From Crocodylus rhombifer (lineage: Eukaryota > Chordata > Crocodylia > Crocodylidae), in assembly GCA_038503035.1 (NCBI GenBank), contig JAVSML010001088.1:651196-715195 (forward strand): a stretch of 64,000 nt of DNA. The letters run 5' to 3'. The first letter of the stretch is position 1, and each line of letters starts with the position of its first letter. The notes below the pieces were generated by a model. It searched no databases and was not told the origin of the DNA. It saw only the letters and a list, made by a program, of their open reading frames with translations. Shown piece by piece: positions 58,098 through 64,000 of this stretch. Position numbers and translations under genes: made by a program.

Positions 58098-59449
58098 CTG
58101 GGGAAGATTTTAGAAAAGTTTATTAAGGAGGTCATCCTTGATGGACTGGCCCAGGCTAATATTCTAAGGGATAGCCAGCACGGGTTTGTTGCCGGTAGGT
58201 CTTGTTTGACCAATCTCATTTCCTTCTATGACCAGGTGACCTATCACCTGGACCAAGGACAAGAGGTTGATGTCATGTATCTTAACTTCAAAAAAGCTTT
58301 TGATTTGGTGTCCCATGATCACCTCTTGGCCAAACCGCCCAGTTGTGGCCTTGGCTCCACCACGATCTGCTGGCTGGGGAATTGGCTTCGTGGTCAGACC
58401 CAGAGGGTTGTAAATTGATGGCAGTCACTCATCGTGGTGCCCTGTGACCAGTGGGGTCCTTCAAGGCTCTGTCCTTTGACCCATCCTGTTCAACATCTCC
58501 ATTAATGATGTGGACATTGGAGTCAGGAGTGGACTGGCCAAGTTCGCCGATGACACCAAACTTTGGGGCAAAGCATCCACGCCAGAAGATAGGCGGGTGA
58601 TCCAGGCTGACCTGGACAAGCTCAGCAAATGGGCAGACGAGAACCTGATGGTGTTTAACACCGAAAAAGGCAAGGTTCTCCACCTTGGGAGGAAAAACCT
58701 GCAGCATCCTTATAGGCTCAGCAGTACTACGTTGGATAGCACTACAGAAGAAAGAAACTTGGGGGTCATCATTGACCACAAGACGAACATGAGTCTGCAA
58801 TGCGATGCTGCGGCTAATAAAGTGACCAAAACGCTGGCTTGCATCCATAGATGCTTCTCGAGCAAATCCTGGGACATCATTCTCCCCTTGTACTCGGCCT
58901 TGGTGAGGCTGCAGCTGGAGTACTGCGTCCGGTTTTGGGCTCCACAATTCAAAAAGGATGTGGAGAAGCTTGAGAGAGTCCAGAGGAGAGCCACGTGCAT
59001 GATCAGAGGTCAGGAAAACAGATCTTACGATGACAGGCTGAGAGCCATGGGACTCTTTAGCCTGGAAAAGCGTAGGCTCGGGGGTGATCTGATGGCCACC
59101 TATAAGTTTATCAGGGGTGACCACCAGGATCTGGGGGAAAGTTTGTTCACCAGAGCGCCCCAAGGGATGACGAGGTCGAACGGTCACAAACTCCTGCAAG
59201 ACCATTTCAGGCTGGACATAAGGAAGAATTTCTTTACTGTCCGAGCCCCCAAGGTCTGGAACAGTCTGCCAGCGGAGGTGGTTCAAGCACCTACATTGAA
59301 CACCTTCAAGAGTAAATTGGATGCTTATCTTGCTGGGATCCTATGACCCCAGCTGACTTCCTGCCCTTTGGGCAGGGGGCTGGACTCGATGATCTCCCGA
59401 GGTCCCTTCCAGCCTTGATGTCTATGAAATCTATGAAATCTATGAAAAT
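58098..59449 (+). mobile_element. Young CR1 LINE, 5'-truncated, 1.35 kb
   Basis: Homology to CR1 ORF2 begins at CTGGGGAAGATTTTAGAAAA (LGKILEKFIKEVIL). A first frame (58206-58418) has TNLISFYDQVTYHLDQGQEV, VMYLNFKKAFDLVSHDHLLA and WLGNWLRGQTQRVVN before a TGA. The copy ends in CTATGAAATCTATGAAATCT with three tail units. It is the best-preserved CR1 of the window and in the same orientation as the 43.8- and 46-kb copies. The upstream endonuclease and ORF1 are absent. The stop after the first frame and the start of the next lie in the expected place for an interrupted ORF2. Confidence 0.93.
58510..59346 (+). pseudogene. CR1 ORF2 C-terminal half, open for 278 codons
   Basis: Begins DIGVRSGLAKFADDTKLWGK, containing FADD, the reverse transcriptase catalytic box with both aspartates present (about residues 10-13). 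Next come the NTEKGKVLHLGRKNLQHPYR segment, the conserved thumb-adjacent KTLACIHRCFSSKS and LVRLQLEYCVRFWAPQFKKD, RVQRRATCMIRG (normally TRMI), RRLGGDLMATYK, and the terminal APKVWNSLPAEVVQAPTL...LAGIL. Stop TGA at 59344-59346. In the intact family this is the end of a protein of roughly 900-1000 residues that nicks DNA and primes reverse transcription on CR1 RNA. Here only the palm C-terminus and tail remain, so it cannot act alone. A 285-codon frame on the other strand (58429-59286) is a complementary shadow: the same shadow appears opposite the 43.8-kb copy. Confidence 0.9.
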
Positions 59450-60138
59450 GAATACAGGTAAAGAGCTGGAAAGAGAGATTTACTTCTGCTCTTTTGGAGA
59501 GAAGAAAGATACACTTATTGAGAAAGGCAAATAACACCTTACAAATGGCATTCCTGTTGCCACAGCTTCTTGTTAAAGTTGCTCCTTGCAACAATGGCTC
59601 ACCTACATGGTTGTACCAGAAACTGGCACCAAGTAAAGATACGGAGTATTAAGAACCCTGTTATGTTCTGGAGGGTTGCGGGGTGTCCTAAATGTTGTCC
59701 TGTGTTTTGTTGTATTGATATGGCATGTGTGGTCACACTGAAAACCCCATGTTATTACGTTTACATTTTTATCACTGTATATGTTGTCTATGTATACCTT
59801 TATAATTGTGGACATGGTTTAGCCAAGGTACTCAGATATGCACTGTTAAGGACAACTGCCCGACACAGGTGGAAAGGTGAGCACCAAGGCACTGTCTGTT
59901 TATAATGGAAGGAAAAACTGACCAATAGCAAGGCAGCTGAGAGAAATGGCCCATCAGCCAGAGGAATGCCAGGTATCCAAGACAAAGAGAGAAATGTCTG
60001 GAGGACTGTGAGACTTACAAGCAATTAGAAAAAATAAATGGTGTGTTTTTCCTAACAAAAATCCAATCTATGGAAGCTGGAAAAGTGTCACTGCAAACTC
60101 ATGGACAGATTTTTTATTACACTTGTATTTAACTGGCA
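59450..60138. other. No recognisable feature
   Basis: Possibly unclassified repeat. 59600-60010 carries a 111-codon plus frame (59570-59905) and overlapping minus frames, none with a domain. Confidence 0.35.
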
Positions 60139-60872
60139 TTAGTTGGTAGGACTGTGCGAAGCTTCAGTCCCTGATTCAATTCAGTGGAGATTCAGCAGCC
60201 AAATCTCCAAATCCAAATAGAATCAGAGGACTGAACTGAATTGAAATCCTCTGAACCGATTTGAAAATATTCGGCAATTCAAACACAGACACAACTTTAA
60301 ATGTTTCTTCTACATACCTCGAGGTTGCAGGCAACTCGTGAACACTGCAATGCTGGGATGCATGAAGCATCACACAGGAGCACGGGGGGCTCCCCAGCAT
60401 GCTTGGCAGCAGACCCAGAAGTGGACCAGAAGCACTTCTGGTCCACTTCCAGGTCTGCTGAAGAGTGCGCAGGGGGGGGGCCCCCATGCCCTCTAAGCTG
60501 AGTGACTGGTGCCTCCTGGGTCTGGGGGGGCAGCCGGGGTCCTCCCGCAGCTGATCACTGAGCCAGAGAAGCATGGGGGGCCCTCCTGCGTGCTCCCCAG
60601 TGGACCCAGAAGTGGACCAGAAATACCCCCTGTGCAATGATCCATCCGCCCCAGCATCACAGCGCTCGTGAGCTGTGCCTGGTTCTTCAAGGTATCCAAA
60701 AAAACTATTTAAAACTGTGTCTATGGTGAAATCACCAATTCTCTGAATCAGCAACGAATCTTGATATTTGGGAACAGTGACCCGAATCAACTAATTGAAT
60801 CGCTGTCCCCAATTCAGGCTGAATCAGAATCCGAATCAAAGAGGGCCAACCTCACACATCCCTATTAATTGG
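60139..60872. mobile_element. 718-bp foldback hAT-like element with 8-bp duplication
   Basis: The element proper is 60147-60864. Left end TAGGACTGTGCGAAGCTTC; right end, from the other strand, TAGGGATGTGTGAGGTTGG. Flanks TTAGTTGG (60139-60146) and TTAATTGG (60865-60872) match at 7 of 8. The arms are long inverted repeats: ACACAACTTTAAATGTTTCT (60288-60308) mirrors the complement of 60690-60715, and GCAATGCTGGGATGCAT mirrors the complement of 60640-60660. A 204-codon minus frame (60176-60790) is low in recognisable content and arises from the mirrored, GC-rich arms; I do not call it a gene. The TAGGGMTGTGCGAA terminus resembles hAT-Tip100-type ends. Confidence 0.85.
60418..60449. repeat. Perfect 15-bp inverted repeat with 2-nt loop at the heart of the foldback element
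   Basis: GAAGTGGACCAGAAG (60418-60432), CA, CTTCTGGTCCACTTC (60435-60449). A further copy of the left arm, CCAGAAGTGGACCAGAA, lies at 60606-60622, so several alternative hairpins can form. Confidence 0.9.
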
Positions 60873-60874
60873 TA

Positions 60875-62318
60875 CATGCTTAAAATAACAGTTCAGCTAA
60901 CCTGGTTATTAGGATAATGCCCATTTTTTTATGATTTTACAAGTCAGAAGTCTTAAAGGCCAATTTATATTTTCTTAGCATGACCGCTCCCTATATCCAC
61001 GCTGGACTAAATACACCTAATGAGATCTGATCTTAGAAGCCCTGGGAATCCCGAGTACCACAGGCACAAGTTAAAGATAAAGAGTTTTAGTTAAACACCT
61101 AGCAAACACTGGAACACAAAAATGAATGAGTGAAAATACTTTTCAGACCCAGTTTCACCACAGATCTGACAAATTGAAATAAAAAACTGTAGGGGAACAG
61201 TGGGAAGAATGAATGAAATGAGGAAAAAAGTAGTTCAAAAAGCTTCATTTGAATATTTATTGAAATACCAAAGACACAACAACAGTTAAGGAATGTGAAC
61301 TTTGCTACAGTAAGAACTATTAAATTTTGAAAAAACAGCCACATATATATTTATAGCGTTACTAAAAATAAATGGCATTGCATATTTTATATCTGTAATA
61401 CAGAAATTTTCCATATACTTTCCATGTATTAAGAAGGAAAAAAAGTGTTCCTGAATAAAATGTATATTTAGAGACCTAAAATAATCCAAATATACCTAAC
61501 TTTGGAAAGTGCTATAAAGATAGTTTTCAAGGTCTGAATGTGAACAAACAATATCTTTCTGTATGCATTTCTACTTCTAGTGTTTTCTGCCTCACTCTGT
61601 TTTTCACTTGCATATATGGTCCTTCAATAAGCTATAAAAAAAAGTATGAAACTTTTTGGTTTGCTTGCAGAAAAAAATATGCAGTTTTTTCAACTATAGT
61701 GTATGCTACCTCTATCCTTCCTACAAATCAAGCAACAGCCCTAAGCCTGGATTGTCCCTTTTCAGTTCTTCAAATTGAATAATTACACTGAGTTTGTAGC
61801 TCCATATGAAACTTATAATATCACATTGTAATTTTTTCTTGTTTGGCATTTTCCCAAGTACCCAACTAGCCAGCAAACAAGTGTTTATAATGTCTGAAAT
61901 TGTTTCTACAAATGTAAACCAAATCAGCAAAAGCAAATTTCAGTCAGAAAGCAGTAGTTGTTTGTTGTAACTGTTAGTGACACTTAAAGCAGCCTACAGG
62001 ACAGCAACCAGACGTGGAAGAAAATAAAGGCTTGTTGCCATCAGTTTCTCTCTACACAATTTACCTTGATAAACATTATATTGAGAGTCAAGGCCATGTT
62101 GTAAGTATTTACCACCTTGAGAATAAGAGTTTTAAAGTGAGATACTATATCAGCTGTGTAAACTACGTGCACTATACAAGTTCACTGAAACATGTTTCCT
62201 TCTTTTAATATAATTTCATGACTGGATTCATGGCACTCAAAATATCAAATACTCCTTTCCTGTGTTTGCCCACAAATTCTCCAATAATTTATTATCTATC
62301 ATTGCTCTTGGGTGAGAT
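60875..62318. other. AT-rich DNA, nothing recognised
   Basis: Short frames at 61099-61344, 61286-61489, 61721-61936 (minus) and 61540-61782, 62014-62208 (plus) have no domain or splice context. Confidence 0.4.
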
Positions 62319-62319
62319 G

Positions 62320-62400
62320 GTTTAGAAAAGCATGAGTCTGCCTTGAGCAGAAAATTGGACTAGATGACATCCAGAATCCCCTTCCAGCTTCATTTTTTTC
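62320..62400 (+). mobile_element. CR1 3' end fragment, short
   Basis: TTGGACTAGATGACATCCAG then AATCCCCTTCCAGCTTCATT and TTTTCTAACACTC is a diverged CR1 3' terminus with a damaged tail. Confidence 0.6.
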
Positions 62401-62543
62401 TAACACTCTTGTGTTGGGCCATGAAGCCAGAAAAGTCTACAATTGTAAATATACTCTCTGTGCTAGGAAGCTAGACCTAATATCTACATATGAACAACTT
62501 TCATTTTCACAAACCTTTTCTGAATTTAATCAACATCTTAGAC

Positions 62544-63062
62544 CAGGGGTGCTCAACCTCCAACCCACAGGCCAGATGAAGCCCATGACGCCTTCACATT
62601 TGGTTTGAGGGTTGGGAAATTTGGTGGTGGAGGAGCAGTGGCCATTAATGCAGCCACCCTCCCTGCTCCACCATATTTGCAAACCCCAAGTTATGCACAG
62701 CCAATTGAAACTGGGCTGCACCCATTTCCCCACCATGGGCCTAGGCCACACCCCCTCCCTCCATGAGGTTGGGTCATGTCCCTTCCCCCTCTGCAGGACC
62801 TAGTTGGAACCAGGGCATGCCTCCTTTCCCCCATGGGGCCCCAGCACACTCCCTTCCCCCCATAGGACCAACCCATGCTCCCCTTCCCCTGAGGCTTGGG
62901 GTCAGGCTGCCCCATGCCACCCTCTGCATGACCAAATGGTACCTACCACACCTCCCCCCATCACCCCGCAAGTGCCAAATTGAGACATCTGGTGGAATCT
63001 GGCCCACAGATGGATAGGGCACCATCCAGCCTGCAGGTGCAGAAGGTTGAGCACCAACGCCC
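62544..63062. mobile_element. hAT/Charlie-like non-autonomous element, about 0.52 kb
   Basis: The left end CAGGGGTGCTCAACCTCCAA and the right end, from the other strand, AGGGCGTTGGTGCTCAACC, are inverted copies around GTGCTCAACC. Flanks TTAGAC and CCTAGAGC contain TAGA, fitting the TCTAGA-like target preference of hAT elements; an exact duplication is not resolvable. The GC-rich interior has open frames on both strands (for example 62763-63017 plus, 62774-63025 minus) without a domain. The phrases GGCCAGATGAAGCCCATGA and TCTGGCCCACAGATGGAT are a mirrored pair inside the ends. Confidence 0.75.
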
Positions 63063-63064
63063 TA

Positions 63065-63405
63065 GAGCAAGCAGTCAGACTGATGTTGAACTAAGTATCC
63101 CTGGCTTTAAAACACTTAAAGTGAGTTAGGTAAAGCTGGGGATTCCTGGAGAATCACTCACTAACTTCTCTGAAATATGTGAAGCAACATGTGAAGCAAA
63201 GCAGTGCAGTTCTCCTAGTTAAAAGCAAATAGTCATGTCTATTGACCTGAAAAATCAGGCTAATTGAGCTTCTTAGCTTTGAATTGGCTACTAGATGCAT
63301 AAGCTATGTGCTGTCATTTTACTTATGATACCATGAGTGAAATTATCTTGGTATAAAACTTTGTAAAATACATATTAAATTAAAGCATACTTTGAAAGCA
63401 ACGGG
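63065..63405. other. AT-rich DNA upstream of the candidate exon
   Basis: No CpG-rich promoter-like sequence, TATA context or initiator can be singled out. Confidence 0.35.
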
Positions 63406-63452
63406 AGTAACAGTGGAAAGACAGGCATTGCTTCTCCAAGAACGACCTTCTG

Positions 63453-63614
63453 ATGTCTGGATCCTCTTCTAAAGTAGCCACAAAAGAAATGGATACAGGT
63501 TTGAGTCTAGAAAGCAGCTGTAATCTATTAAAGAATTGTAAACAGTTAGGTCTGTTCACAAAGACTTTAAGCAAACAACCAATGACTTCAGAGCAAGATC
63601 AGGCCAAAATATAG
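63453..63614 (+). CDS. Candidate host exon (unknown protein), ends at a consensus splice donor
   Basis: Fifty-three open codons from ATG at 63453 read MSGSSSKVATKEMDTGLSLE, continuing LLKNCKQLGLFTKTLSKQPM and TSEQDQAKI. The composition (polar, Lys/Ser/Gln-rich) looks like ordinary protein rather than repeat translation. The stretch ends AAAATATAG and is followed directly by GTAAGT, a perfect donor. Oddity: the last codon before the donor is TAG, a stop in this frame. If the exon is real, translation in this frame would end there, or the base is an error/variant, or the gene is a pseudogene. No strong acceptor lies upstream, so it may be a first exon; the methionine at 63489 (GAAATGG) has the better start context. 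A 64-codon frame also exists on the minus strand (63380-63574), so strand is not certain. Protein family not recognised. Confidence 0.3.
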   Translation: MSGSSSKVATKEMDTGLSLESSCNLLKNCKQLGLFTKTLSKQPMTSEQDQAKI

Positions 63615-63886
63615 GTAAGTTTTATATAAAAACACTTATATATATATTTTGGATGACTTTCATAAAGCAGGAGTTTTTAGAAATTTACTAACTTTTCTTC
63701 AAGAGAGCTTAGAAGTGGATCAGACTATTAAATATTAATCAACTCTACCTAAGCTTTTGTCTTTGCTTCACTGCATCATCTACAGTCAGCCAGAATGCTT
63801 ATCCCTCTGAACCACTGATTAAGTTATTCTTGAAGTTCTTTTATTCAGCATAAGGCCCATTGTTACACATTCTATTTCTTGAACAG
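63615..63886 (+). other. Candidate 272-bp intron
   Basis: Begins GTAAGT and ends CTATTTCTTGAACAG. The junctions keep phase 0 between the upstream and downstream open stretches. A TATATATATAT run lies near the 5' end (63638-63648). Inference from junction motifs and phase only. Confidence 0.3.
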
Positions 63887-64000
63887 GTGTTGGCAACAAT
63901 AGGAGGCAATATAAGAATCAGTCTCCCTAATCCATCTACAGAAAAGCCTGTAGCTACAAGCATTTGCAAAACTGTAAAGCAACTTCAATTGTTTCCAGAA
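63887..64000 (+). CDS. Candidate host exon, open to the window edge
   Basis: After the acceptor TTCTTGAACAG the frame reads VLATIGGNIRISLPNPSTEK then PVATSICKTVKQLQLFPE, 38 codons open to the end of the window. It is in phase with the candidate exon ending at 63614. Two open stretches in matching phase, joined by consensus splice sites at short spacing, are better evidence than either alone, but no protein family is recognised and the true extent lies outside the window. Confidence 0.35.
   Translation, partial: MLATIGGNIRISLPNPSTEKPVATSICKTVKQLQLFPE

Noticed and set aside
58429..59286. 285-codon open frame on the minus strand
   Set aside because: It lies opposite the CR1 ORF2 frame, and the same shadow occurs opposite the 43.8-kb CR1. 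Its persistence follows from the codon composition of the sense strand.
60176..60790. 204-codon minus-strand open frame
   Set aside because: It covers the mirrored GC-rich arms of a foldback transposon; no domain, and similar text is found in both arms inverted.

Overview
This is vertebrate nuclear DNA with no bacterial-style genes. It is mostly AT-rich, non-coding sequence (intergenic or very long intron) full of transposable-element remains. The CR1 LINEs set the affinity. At least ten CR1 pieces occur, several with the (ATCTATGAA)-type 3' tail and a well-preserved reverse transcriptase C-terminus. With many hAT-type DNA transposons, a Penelope-like remnant, one solo LTR and almost no SINEs, this fits a non-avian archosaur, most likely a crocodilian; a turtle is the main alternative. 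That placement is inference from repeat types, not from a recognised gene.

Layout. 0-10 kb: the end of a GC-rich repeat at base 1, a Penelope-like reverse transcriptase remnant on the minus strand (about 1.0-1.73 kb), CR1 fragments and a 1-kb foldback hAT-like element (4149-5169), then featureless AT-rich DNA. 10-19 kb: small non-autonomous DNA transposons with target-site duplications (12234-12360, 14304-14581), an antisense CR1 3' end (17.3-17.8 kb) and a probable solo LTR (18053-19039). 19-34 kb: AT-rich DNA, GC-rich repeats at 22.8-23.1, 24.1-25.0 and 25.8-26.8 kb, a clean insertion with a 9-bp duplication at 28503-29374, a 326-bp MITE at 31739-32064, and antisense CR1 at 33.5-34.5 kb. 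34.9-42.6 kb: three more copies of the 25.8-kb family, one inserted into another, with an internal degenerate satellite. A decayed LINE of a different type lies at about 40.1-41.5 kb.

43.8-49.1 kb holds four CR1 pieces. 49.9-54.7 kb is the most structured region: a dead hAT transposase gene (BED zinc finger, RNase-H-like core, C-terminal dimerisation region) interrupted by a 2.17-kb hAT-like insertion with a perfect 8-bp duplication, which itself carries at least one further insertion. A Tigger/pogo-like MITE follows (54836-55221), then a 1.35-kb CR1 with a 278-codon frame (58.1-59.45 kb), a palindromic hAT-like foldback element (60147-60864) and another hAT-like element (62.54-63.06 kb).

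The only candidate host coding sequence is at the right edge: an open stretch at 63453-63614 ending at a consensus donor, and an acceptor followed by 38 open codons that run off the window (63887-64000). It is unusual in having TAG as the last codon before the donor. I do not recognise the protein. I found no tRNA, rRNA, CRISPR, bacterial operon or new defence-type system.
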